Shown here one piece after another: positions 16,704 to 24,724 of a stretch of DNA of 31,777 nt (positions are counted from its first letter, which is position 1; each line of letters begins with the position of its first letter). The stretch is from positions 1-31,777 of the forward strand of contig JAIPHI010000003.1 of NCBI GenBank assembly GCA_021735285.1. The letters run 5' to 3'. A program made the position numbers and the translations under genes. The DNA is from Fidelibacterota bacterium (lineage in GTDB: Bacteria; Fidelibacterota; UBA2242; JAFGTP01). The notes under the pieces were generated by a model that saw only the letters and a list, made by a program, of their open reading frames with translations, did not search any database and was not told the DNA's origin.

Positions 16704-18175
16704 GCGGAAAATATTTTTATTTCACAGGATTCATCTTGCCAGGCATTATTTGGCAGACCGGCTTTACGGCAGGTTTGCTGTAAAAATGTCTTTCTATCCC
16801 AGCCATGATCAGTCGCAACCTGCGGTAATAGAAGTCCCTTTTGAAATCCTCTCTGAATTATTAAACCATGTTTACCCACTTCTATTTCTTCAATATCTTC
16901 TATCTTTTCAGGCACAGTCAAAACTGAAATTTCTACAGTAATATCATCCAGTTCTTTCTCTTTCACCGGAGAGAAACGGGGATCTTTCATAGCTGCTGAG
17001 ACTGCCATTTCTCTGACAGCCTCCCAAAGAGGTTTAATCGGCATTACATATCCTATACAGCCTCTTAAATTCCCATTTTTCTCAAGAGTTACAAAGGCTC
17101 CCCGCTCCTGTTTTAATATCTCAGGAATACTATCAGGTTCGGGTTTACTTTTATCTTTTACTACTGCTTTCACAGTATTTTCGGCTAATTCTAATAATAT
17201 TTTCTTTTCACTATTATTAAGTAAGTTTTGTTCTTCACTCATTTTATTATCCTCTTTATTGTGATCATTTTTGCTTTTTCCTGTAACTACCGCTGATAGA
17301 TAACCTACAACTCGAGATTTACTGGCTCCTCGAACATCGCCGCTATTGGCCTGTTCCAAAATTTGAATATCATTGGCACCAGACTGCTTTGTAGCCAAAA
17401 GCATAGTTGTTATAGGAGCGGCTCCACAGGCCTCATAATTTTTATTAGCTATCCCTTTATAAAAATAATTTGCATCAAATTTTTTCAAAGCTTTCGCCAA
17501 TCTTTCATCTATCTTCTCTGCTTCAGAATAGGAATGGTAATGAGAAAGATCGCTAGAAGCCACAATTAAATATTGACCACCCTGATTCAATTTTGCTAAT
17601 CTATTCCCCAGTTCTCTGATAACATTATAATCGAGAGTTCCCATTACAATAGGAACAATGGATGCTTCAGGGGCAATTAACTGGATAAAAGGCAATTCCA
17701 CTTCAATAGCATGCTCACCATGGGCTCCGGTTTCATGCCCCTCCTTTGAGAGCCTTATATTATTACTGTTATTGGCTATTTTTTTTGCTAACTCTTGCTT
17801 GACTCTAATTCTACCCAGGGGAGTTTTATAATATTGACCTTCATAGATAGAAGCAAAGGAGAAAGAATGAGTATGAGAGGGCGCTATCACAATAATGGCA
17901 TCATAATTATAACCTTCTATCTCATTAAAACTTACCGCTGCTATTCGGCCACTATAAACATACCCGGCATGGGGCACAATAATACCCAGAGGCCTGGAAT
18001 TGGACTTTTTTTCACCAGCCATTTTCAGATATTTTTGGCAAGTTTCTCTCAATTCTCTGGCGTTGCCCGGATAAAATTTACCATCCACTACCGGTTCTCT
18101 TGTTTGAGCTAAAATATATATGCTTTGCAAGATTATAAGTAATGCGAAAATTTGTCTGATCTTTTTATTCAACAT
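16670..18175 (-). CDS. Secreted MEMO-AMMECR1 fusion (AmmeMemoRadiSam proteins B and A)
   Basis: This 501-aa fusion joins two partners of the AmmeMemoRadiSam system, whose reaction is not known. Residues 1-24 form a signal peptide (MLNKKIRQIF, hydrophobic core, cut near ILAQ). The MEMO domain spans about 28-285 and keeps the iron-site residues of the family: VPHAGYVYSG, APSHTH, SSDLSHYH and EACGAAP. A polar linker near 300-315 leads to AMMECR1 (about 315-501), with RGCIGYVMP near 390. The ATG at 18175 follows AAGGA, 13 nt after the radical SAM stop; a longer GTG frame from 18202 overlaps that gene. A good internal start precedes the AMMECR1 domain (17242). Export is predicted from the leader only. 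Confidence 0.9.
   Translation of the reverse strand: MLNKKIRQIFALLIILQSIYILAQTREPVVDGKFYPGNARELRETCQKYLKMAGEKKSNSRPLGIIVPHAGYVYSGRIAAVSFNEIEGYNYDAIIVIAPSHTHSFSFASIYEGQYYKTPLGRIRVKQELAKKIANNSNNIRLSKEGHETGAHGEHAIEVELPFIQLIAPEASIVPIVMGTLDYNVIRELGNRLAKLNQGGQYLIVASSDLSHYHSYSEAEKIDERLAKALKKFDANYFYKGIANKNYEACGAAPITTMLLATKQSGANDIQILEQANSGDVRGASKSRVVGYLSAVVTGKSKNDHNKEDNKMSEEQNLLNNSEKKILLELAENTVKAVVKDKSKPEPDSIPEILKQERGAFVTLEKNGNLRGCIGYVMPIKPLWEAVREMAVSAAMKDPRFSPVKEKELDDITVEISVLTVPEKIEDIEEIEVGKHGLIIQRGFQKGLLLPQVATDHGWDRKTFLQQTCRKAGLPNNAWQDESCEIKIFSAQVFSREDLEG
17240..17254 (-). promoter_or_regulatory. Internal ribosome binding site and start before AMMECR1 domain
   Basis: On the minus strand GAGG (17254-17251) lies 8 nt before an in-frame ATG (17242-17240) encoding MSEEQNLL, exactly where the AMMECR1 domain begins. 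It could make a separate leaderless 190-aa AMMECR1, or be the relic of a gene fusion. Confidence 0.5.
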
Positions 18176-18188
18176 TTTTCCTTTATAT

Positions 18189-19289
18189 TTAATGCCAAAC
18201 ACCGGCTATTTCTGTTCCACATTCAGGACATTTGCCATCCTTGAGTTGATTCCCTCCTACAAGAAAACCCCGCCTGGTGATCAATTCTTTTCCACATTGC
18301 GGACAAAAAGTATTTGCTCCTTTATGATCCGGAACGTTTCCTATATAAACATAATGCAGACCTGCTTCTCGAGCCACTCTATAAGCATTATTCAGAGTTT
18401 TTAAAGGAGTCGGTGGCAAATTTTTCATCAAATAAGAAGAATGAAAACGAGTAAAATGAAGAGGGACATCAGGACCAAGATTCTTTAAGATCCAATCACA
18501 CATCTGTTTAATTTCATCCATATTATCGTTATGAGTTGGAATAACAAGATAGACAATTTCCAGCCAGGTATTGCTTTCATGAATAGTTTTTAGAGTCCTC
18601 AAGATAGGATCAAGTCGACCGGAAACAAGGTCTCTGTAGAATTTATCCGAAAAACTTTTTAAATCGATCTTAATTCCATCCAGAACCTGGCATAATTCTT
18701 TTAAAGGCTTCTCTTCAATGAATCCAGCAGAGATCATAACATGCTTTAAGTCTGATTCAATTCTTGCGGTATCATACATATACTCGTAGAAAATTGTAGG
18801 TTCGCTATAAGTATAAGCAATAATTGGGGAATTGTATTGATTGGCTGTGGAAATTAATTTCTCAGAAGAAATATATTTTGTCGAAATATCCTCCGGCCTG
18901 GTTTGTGATATTGAATGATTTTGGCAAAATTTGCAGCGGAGATTACAGCCGGGAGTTGCTATAGAGATAGCTTTCTCTCCAGGTAAAAAATGGTAAAGAG
19001 GCTTCTTCTCAATAGGATCATTATTAAGAGAACAAAGCCGTCCATATACCAGGGTTTTCAGTTGTCCGTTTTGATTGATGCGGACCCTACAATCACCTCT
19101 CACACCTTCCCTTAATAAACACTTATTGGGACACAACAAACATTCTACAATATTATTATTGAGTTTATTATAATATTTGGCTTCTCTAATATAAGGCTTA
19201 TCAGAATTAAATACTGAAGCTCCCAACGTACAGGAAGCCAGAGTCGAACAACCAATTAATTTTAAAAAATTTCTACGGGATAATGGCAT
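18189..19289 (-). CDS. AmmeMemoRadiSam radical SAM enzyme with Tat signal
   Basis: This is a 366-aa radical SAM enzyme of the PflA-like AmmeMemoRadiSam group. The [4Fe-4S]/SAM motif is Cys115, Cys119 and Cys122 in GCNLRCKFCQNHS. A cysteine cluster lies upstream (CLLCPNKC near 50), and a C-terminal zinc ribbon (CPQCG...CPECG) ends in GVWH as in the family. Unusually, residues 1-26 are a textbook twin-arginine leader, SRRNFLKLIG, with LASC as a possible lipobox at 17-20. The start is supported by AAGGGGG 8-9 nt upstream. It is the first gene of a two-gene operon with the MEMO-AMMECR1 fusion. Substrate and cell location are unproven. Confidence 0.92.
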   Translation of the reverse strand: MPLSRRNFLKLIGCSTLASCTLGASVFNSDKPYIREAKYYNKLNNNIVECLLCPNKCLLREGVRGDCRVRINQNGQLKTLVYGRLCSLNNDPIEKKPLYHFLPGEKAISIATPGCNLRCKFCQNHSISQTRPEDISTKYISSEKLISTANQYNSPIIAYTYSEPTIFYEYMYDTARIESDLKHVMISAGFIEEKPLKELCQVLDGIKIDLKSFSDKFYRDLVSGRLDPILRTLKTIHESNTWLEIVYLVIPTHNDNMDEIKQMCDWILKNLGPDVPLHFTRFHSSYLMKNLPPTPLKTLNNAYRVAREAGLHYVYIGNVPDHKGANTFCPQCGKELITRRGFLVGGNQLKDGKCPECGTEIAGVWH

Positions 19290-19634
19290 ATAAATTACCC
19301 CCTTTTATAATTCACTAGCTTTAAAAAAATAACCTTTAATACGTTCTAAAGCAAGGTGAAATATTCCATAATTGGTTTATTTATATATAAGTCCCCCTCC
19401 ATTCATGTATTTCAATTTTTTACATTATAGAGAATGCAATAAAACGGACTTTATTAACGAATAGTTACTCAAAACTTAAAAAAGGGCCATGGATCACAGA
19501 ATGATAATTAATTATTTTGAAATGTGCTTAAATAGATATAGTTTATTGTATTATTTAAATTTTAAACATCAGGTCGATAGTAAAGTATTTTTTTCAACTA
19601 AATATTTTCATCATAAGCATGAAAGGCGAGCATT
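19290..19634. other. Divergent intergenic region (345 nt)
   Basis: AT-rich interval between the divergent radical SAM and SDR genes. It must hold both promoters, but I see no convincing -35/-10 pair, operator or RNA gene. Confidence 0.4.
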
Positions 19635-20645
19635 ATGGCAGATTTAAAAGTACTTTTCATAGGCGGCACCGGAGTAATTAGTTCAGCATGTTCCCGGTTA
19701 GCTATCCAAAAAGGCATGAATTTGTATCATTTAAATCGGGGTAAGAGGCAATCACTTCGTCCGGTTCAAGGCGTTAATACTCTGATAGGTGATATTAGAA
19801 AGCCTGCTCAGGTAAAAGAATTGATCAATGATCATCACTTTGATGTGGTGGTTGACTGGTTAGTTTTTGAGCCCCAACATATCAGAACTGATATTGAACT
19901 ATTCACAGACAAAACTGATCAATTTATTTTTATTAGTACGGCTTCAGCTTATCAAACCCCACCTCGATCATTACCAGTTACGGAGGATACTCCTTTAGAA
20001 AATCCCTTTTGGAAATATTCCCAAAAAAAATCTGAATGCGAAAACATACTAAAAATGGCAGGCAAGGAAAATGGATTTCCTTACACTATAGTTCGCCCTT
20101 CTCATACCTATGATAAAACCATGCCACCTTTTGAAGGGGGATATACAGTTCTTAATAGAATCAAAAATGAACAAAAGGTGGTAATTCATGGCGACGGATC
20201 GTCAATCTGGACTCTAACTCACCACAAAGATTTTGCTAAAGGTTTTGTAGGCTTACTGGGCGACGATAAGGCTATTGGAGAAGCGTTTCATATTACCTCT
20301 GATCATTGGCAAAGCTGGCTCCAGATCTACAAAATCTTTGCTAACGTTCTAAATGTAGATTTAAATCCGGTATTTATAACCTCCAATATAATTGCTAAAT
20401 ATGACAAAGAAATGGGTGATAGTTTAATAGGTGATAAAGCTCATAGCATGATCTTTGATAATTCAAAAATAAAAAATTTAGTGCCGGAATTTTCTGCTAA
20501 TATAGAACTGAAAGAAGGAGCCAAAGAAATAGTTACATGGTATGAAAATAATCCTGACCAGCAGAATGTCGATGTTGATCTTAACACTAAATTTGACAAA
20601 ATGATATCTGAATATTCCAGTAAAATTTTGGAAATGGAGATTTAA
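19635..20645 (+). CDS. Atypical short-chain dehydrogenase/reductase (NAD-dependent epimerase-like)
   Basis: This 336-aa Rossmann-fold protein resembles extended or atypical SDRs (nucleotide-sugar epimerase and CSP41-like). The dinucleotide loop FIGGTGVIS is at 8-16. ISTASAYQTPP near 110 and WKYSQKKSECE near 137 supply the usual Ser and a Tyr-x-x-x-Lys-like motif. The C-terminal half includes RPSHTYD near 162 and HITSDHWQSW near 232, typical of the sugar-epimerase group. AAGG precedes the ATG at a suitable distance. A glycosyltransferase follows after 177 nt, so a role in modifying sugars is possible but unproven. Substrate and cofactor preference are unknown. Confidence 0.87.
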   Translation: MADLKVLFIGGTGVISSACSRLAIQKGMNLYHLNRGKRQSLRPVQGVNTLIGDIRKPAQVKELINDHHFDVVVDWLVFEPQHIRTDIELFTDKTDQFIFISTASAYQTPPRSLPVTEDTPLENPFWKYSQKKSECENILKMAGKENGFPYTIVRPSHTYDKTMPPFEGGYTVLNRIKNEQKVVIHGDGSSIWTLTHHKDFAKGFVGLLGDDKAIGEAFHITSDHWQSWLQIYKIFANVLNVDLNPVFITSNIIAKYDKEMGDSLIGDKAHSMIFDNSKIKNLVPEFSANIELKEGAKEIVTWYENNPDQQNVDVDLNTKFDKMISEYSSKILEMEI

Positions 20646-20822
20646 AAATTTAAAAAATTTTAAGTTGATGCTACTGACTGATAATTCTTAATTATAGGAT
20701 GATTTTCAATTAGGTAGCTCCCTTGCCTTAAGTCTATGATTCGATACTTTTTGCTTGAAGCCCACAAGATTTTTTGTCTAAATTATAATGTATTTTATAA
20801 AATTAACATCAAAGGAATATTG

Positions 20823-22055
20823 ATGTCAAAGATAAAACAAGTTATCATAATCCATTATACATTACCCCCGGTTATCGGTGGTGTTGAAAATATGCTAAAA
20901 CCATTGGCTGAACAGCTGGCGCAGCACGATTATATTGTTACATTTATGGCAGGTAGGGGTGGAATTAATAGCACAAAAATTAAGACTACTTTAATCCCCG
21001 AACTAGACCCTGGAAACACAAAAATAGCCAAAATGCAACGACAAATCAATACCGGAACTTTACCTGAACACTATCACAGCAAAGTCAAAGAAATTGAGAA
21101 AAAAATTGAAACCAGAATTGGATATATTGATAATATCATTATCCATAATATGATGACAATGCCATTTAATCTGGCTGCCACAGAAGCCTTATGGAACTTC
21201 ATTCAAAAATATCCTGATAAAAATTATTATATTTGGACTCATGATCTTGCCTGGCAGATGGACTGCCACCAGGATAAGTTATACAACCGTCCTCCCTGGG
21301 ATTTACTGAAGAGAAAGATACCTCAAGCTGATTATATTACAGTTTCAAATTACCGTCAACGACAAATTTCCAAATCAATGAAAATTAACAAAAGTAGAAT
21401 TAAAATCATTCCTAATGTTATAAAATTTCAGGATTTTCTAAAATATAATAATTTCACCAGTAAAATTATTTCTCAGCTTTCTATTTATAATAGATTTCCC
21501 GTCATATTGCTACCGGTTAAAATAATACCCAGAAAAAATATTGAACGCTCCATCAATATCATAGCCAATCTAAAACGATACTATCCGGATATGATAGCCC
21601 TCATAACGGGTAACTTTCATGAAAAAAATATTTATTATCAAAAAATAAAAAACCTAGTAGAGAAAAAAGAACTCGAGAATAATATCATATTTTTACAAAA
21701 AATATTGGACGATCTTGAGGTCCCATCCGGACACAATCCAAAAATTGTTAGGGATCTTTACTTCGTCTGTCATTTAGTACTTTATCTTAGTAATGATGAG
21801 GGATTTGGAATTCCACTACTAGAAGCAGCGGCTGCTAGAGTACCTATTGTTCTCTCCGATCTTCAAGTCTTTAAAGAAATAGCACAAGACGAGGCTGTCT
21901 ATCTTCCAAACACCCTGGATCAGGAAGAAGCAGCTGAGAGACTTAAAAATATTATTGATATGAAAGTAAGTTATTTGAATTTAAATATGCGAATTACCAG
22001 ACACTATAATTGGGATTTCTGGTGGAATAGATATTTAAAAAATATTTTCAAATAA
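20823..22055 (+). CDS. Glycosyltransferase, GT4-like (GT-B fold)
   Basis: This enzyme transfers a sugar from a nucleotide donor; it has 410 aa and a GT-B fold. The N-terminal acceptor domain starts with IIHYTLPPVIGGVENML near residue 8. The C-terminal donor domain has VKIIPRKNIERSI near 235 and NDEGFGIPLLEAAAARVPIV near 335, the EX7E-type region of GT4. There is no signal peptide. The ATG at 20823 is preceded by AAAGGA; a longer frame from 20736 would add an unrelated leader without a ribosome binding site. The acceptor is unknown. It precedes the nitroreductase gene by 66 nt, but no functional link is evident. Confidence 0.88.
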   Translation: MSKIKQVIIIHYTLPPVIGGVENMLKPLAEQLAQHDYIVTFMAGRGGINSTKIKTTLIPELDPGNTKIAKMQRQINTGTLPEHYHSKVKEIEKKIETRIGYIDNIIIHNMMTMPFNLAATEALWNFIQKYPDKNYYIWTHDLAWQMDCHQDKLYNRPPWDLLKRKIPQADYITVSNYRQRQISKSMKINKSRIKIIPNVIKFQDFLKYNNFTSKIISQLSIYNRFPVILLPVKIIPRKNIERSINIIANLKRYYPDMIALITGNFHEKNIYYQKIKNLVEKKELENNIIFLQKILDDLEVPSGHNPKIVRDLYFVCHLVLYLSNDEGFGIPLLEAAAARVPIVLSDLQVFKEIAQDEAVYLPNTLDQEEAAERLKNIIDMKVSYLNLNMRITRHYNWDFWWNRYLKNIFK

Positions 22056-22121
22056 TGTTAATATTTATCAGCCCACTAAATTAGATGGAATGTGAGAATT
22101 AAATCAAAAGAGAGAAAAAAA

Positions 22122-22850
22122 ATGAAAAAAATATTTTTAATAATACTTCTAATTATTTCTCCTCAAATTCTAACATGCTCTCCAGATAACAAAAAAAATG
22201 GAGAAGAAATGCATTCGATTAAAACCATTGATTTACCAGCTCCCCAATACAATAGTACCACATCCGTAGAAGAAGCCTTGAAGAACAGACGATCGATCAG
22301 GTCCTTTCATGATGCGCCTTTAAAACTGGAGCATCTGGCTCAAATATTATGGGCTGCTTATGGAATTACACAAAAAGTCGATTCCGGGCCTAATTATTTA
22401 AGAGGGGGATTAAGAACGGCTCCTTCTGCGGGAGCTCTTTATCCATTAGAAATTTACGTTGTCTGTGGCGATGTGGAAAAGCTTACAGCTGGTATCTACA
22501 AATACAATTCGGAAAACCACACATTAAAGTATATTGCAGCTAAAGATGATAAAATGAGCCAACTTTCAAAAGCAGCACTGGGTCAGTCACATGTAAAAAA
22601 TGCTGCAGCAAACCTTGTATATTCTGCAATTTTTGAAAGAACCACCAGGAAATACGGTCAAAGGGGCAAGAATAGATATGTATGTATGGACCTGGGACAT
22701 TCAGCCGAAAATGTTTATCTACAGGCTTACAGTTTAGGGATTGGGACCTGTGCAGTTGGAGCTTTTAATGATAAGAGCGTTAGAGAAGTAATGAACCTTC
22801 CGGAAAAGGAAACTCCATTATATATCATGCCTCTCGGCTATATTAAATAA
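22122..22850 (+). CDS. SagB-type nitroreductase-family lipoprotein
   Basis: This is a flavin-dependent oxidoreductase of the nitroreductase/SagB-ThcOx family, 242 aa. Residues 1-19 form a lipoprotein signal with lipobox ILTC, so it is probably anchored outside the cytoplasm. Family motifs are NRRSIRSF near 57 (FMN phosphate), LRTAPSAGALYPLEIYVV near 106, and GIGTCAVGAFND near 206. In peptide-modification loci such enzymes oxidise azolines, but no precursor peptide or cyclodehydratase is seen here, so a generic redox role is likelier. The ATG at 22122 marks the signal peptide start; the ribosome binding site is AG-rich and weak. Confidence 0.88.
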   Translation: MKKIFLIILLIISPQILTCSPDNKKNGEEMHSIKTIDLPAPQYNSTTSVEEALKNRRSIRSFHDAPLKLEHLAQILWAAYGITQKVDSGPNYLRGGLRTAPSAGALYPLEIYVVCGDVEKLTAGIYKYNSENHTLKYIAAKDDKMSQLSKAALGQSHVKNAAANLVYSAIFERTTRKYGQRGKNRYVCMDLGHSAENVYLQAYSLGIGTCAVGAFNDKSVREVMNLPEKETPLYIMPLGYIK

Positions 22851-23081
22851 TCCTGGAATTAATAAGTAAAATTTAGATTTCCGCTTAATAACTTATAAAT
22901 TTAATCACTATTTCGCATAAACCCATCGGGGGCAAAGAGGATGTTCGATAATAAGGAATTGTCAAATATAAACAGCCTTTTTGAAGTTCAGTAAAACCAT
23001 ATCTTTCTATGTTCAAAAAAACATTAATTGAAAATCGCAATGATAATAATTAGTCATATTTAGTAAAACCTAATTTTTTTT

Positions 23082-23155
23082 AAAATAAAAAAAAGCGACG
23101 TGAATATTTATGGAGGAGGGGGAAAAGGATTCACGTCGCTTTGTTATTATTTTTG
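23082..23155. terminator. Strong bidirectional terminator with C-rich/G-rich loop
   Basis: A 14-bp perfect stem, AAAGCGACGTGAAT (23092-23105) with ATTCACGTCGCTTT (23129-23142), encloses 23 nt. The minus strand continues into a T-rich run, and the plus strand into a weaker one. It lies between convergent transcription units and would end the hydrogenase operon. The loop is purine-rich on plus and CCCCCTCCTCC on minus. Confidence 0.85.
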
Positions 23156-23175
23156 TAGTCTTAATTTCAACTACA

Positions 23176-24294
23176 TCATTTAAACAATTTAATTATAAAC
23201 TTTGTTCCCTTGTCTGGTTCACTTTCTACAAAAATTTCACCATTATAGAGGTTTACTATTTTTTGTAAAATGGATAGTCCCAGACCACTCCCTTCGATAT
23301 CTCTTGTCTTTTCGTTTTTTATGCGGGTAAACTCATCAAAAAGTTTTTCCTGTTCTTCTTCTGTCATGCCAATTCCAGTGTCAGCAACGGAAATTTCAAC
23401 ACAATCATTATTGTCCTCAACAGAAATATCTACTTGCCCTTCTTCATGATTGTATTTAATAGCATTAGATAATAGATTATTCATGATTATTTCAATTTCA
23501 CTGCGATCACATTCCATTTCAATCCGTTCTTCAGCATGGAGTTCTATATCAATATCCTTTTCCTGAGCAGCAGGTGCAGCTGTATCAATAGCCCTATTGA
23601 TACAATCAATTACATTAGTCTTTTCTAACTTGCGTTTTTTCTCACCTGATTCTATTCTGGTTAAATCCAGTAGATCTGAGATCATCTTTTTCATACCATC
23701 AATACGCACCAGACTACGATTTACCATTTTATCATAGTCTTCAATCTTATCGCCCATTACTCTATCAGTAATAATATTCAGGTAGCCCTGAATAGCATTG
23801 ATGGGAGCTTTTAACTCATGGGCCAGCACTGAGAGGAATTCAAATCGGACCCTTTTCTTTTCTTCTTCCAGTTTGCGGACCTCCCGGGCCAGGATTAGAT
23901 TTTTAGTAGCTTTTTTTACTGTTTTCCGTAGGTCCTCAGGCTCAAACGGTTTAGCAAGAAAGTCAAAAGCACCCTGTTTAATTGCCGATATTGCAGTATC
24001 AATGGAAGCATAGGCGGTAACCATGACAGTCACCATTTCGCTCTCTTCTGTTGTTACTTCCTCAAGTACTTCCAGCCCGCTAATCTCAGGTAATTTATAA
24101 TCAAGGAGCATCACGTCAGGTTTCCATTCAGAAACCTTTTCAATAGCCTTTTCACCAGTTGCTGCTGTTTGAGTCTTAAATTTTATTTCACCTTCAACTT
24201 CATCCAGAGTGAACTTGAAACGTTCCAGGGTCTTTTGCATCCCCAGACGCATCCCTTTTTCATCATCGACTATGAGGGCTTTTAAAATATGCAT
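23176..24294 (-). CDS. Response regulator-histidine kinase hybrid (REC-HisKA-HATPase)
   Basis: This is a cytoplasmic signalling protein of 372 aa. An N-terminal receiver domain (about 5-130) has the acidic pair DDE at 10-12, the phospho-acceptor Asp65 in LLDYKLPE, and the switch residues TAY and KPF. A coiled helix (EVRKLEEEKKRVR) leads to HisKA with His159 in LAHELKAPINAI. The ATPase follows: N-box NNLLSNAIKYN, G1 DTGIGM and G2 GSGLGLSI. There is no membrane segment, so its input should be phosphotransfer to the receiver. It follows the single receiver gene by 7 nt and is last in the hydrogenase operon. The partner receiving its phosphate is not in the window. Confidence 0.92.
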   Translation of the reverse strand: MHILKALIVDDEKGMRLGMQKTLERFKFTLDEVEGEIKFKTQTAATGEKAIEKVSEWKPDVMLLDYKLPEISGLEVLEEVTTEESEMVTVMVTAYASIDTAISAIKQGAFDFLAKPFEPEDLRKTVKKATKNLILAREVRKLEEEKKRVRFEFLSVLAHELKAPINAIQGYLNIITDRVMGDKIEDYDKMVNRSLVRIDGMKKMISDLLDLTRIESGEKKRKLEKTNVIDCINRAIDTAAPAAQEKDIDIELHAEERIEMECDRSEIEIIMNNLLSNAIKYNHEEGQVDISVEDNNDCVEISVADTGIGMTEEEQEKLFDEFTRIKNEKTRDIEGSGLGLSILQKIVNLYNGEIFVESEPDKGTKFIIKLFK

Positions 24295-24301
24295 AATAGG
24301 T

Positions 24302-24694
24302 TCACTCTTTTGTTAATCTCTCTATTTCAGTAAACAGTTGTTCATATCTGATCGGCTTGGGAATAAACGCATCGGCTTTTATCCATGACTTTTCCTCCTC
24401 TGTTTTTGCATCGAATTCCATCCCCGTCTCACTGGTAACCGCGCTGGTAATAATAACTGGCATATCTTCATTTTTCGATTTAATCTTATAAGCCAGGGCA
24501 AAACCAGCATCTTCATCTTCCATCATTATATCAATAATTGCCAGATCTGCATCTTTTTTTTCCAATATTTCCTCAGCCTCAGCTTTGCTCTCTGCTGTGA
24601 TGACATTAAGGCTCTCGGCTTCCAGACGAACCCTGGTTTGAGTTAAAAAATCTATATCATCATCGACCAGAAGAATTGTTATATTTTCATTCAT
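24302..24694 (-). CDS. Single-domain response regulator
   Basis: This 130-aa protein is a stand-alone receiver domain. Acidic residues DDD at 11-13, phospho-acceptor Asp55 in IIDIMMED, TSA near 84 and the conserved Lys in PKPIRYEQL are present. It has no DNA-binding or output domain. It lies between the hydrogenase-like kinase and the REC-kinase hybrid, 30 nt after the former and 7 nt before the latter, so it may pass phosphate between them or deliver it to a distant target. AAGGAT lies upstream of the ATG at rather long spacing. Confidence 0.92.
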   Translation of the reverse strand: MNENITILLVDDDIDFLTQTRVRLEAESLNVITAESKAEAEEILEKKDADLAIIDIMMEDEDAGFALAYKIKSKNEDMPVIITSAVTSETGMEFDAKTEEEKSWIKADAFIPKPIRYEQLFTEIERLTKE

Positions 24695-24724
24695 ATTTGT
24701 GCCTATCCTTTTTATATAATTGAT

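Noticed and set aside
22122..22850. Azole-peptide (RiPP) biosynthesis locus around the SagB-type gene
   Set aside because: No cyclodehydratase, precursor peptide or exporter nearby, and the protein has a lipoprotein signal, unlike pathway enzymes.
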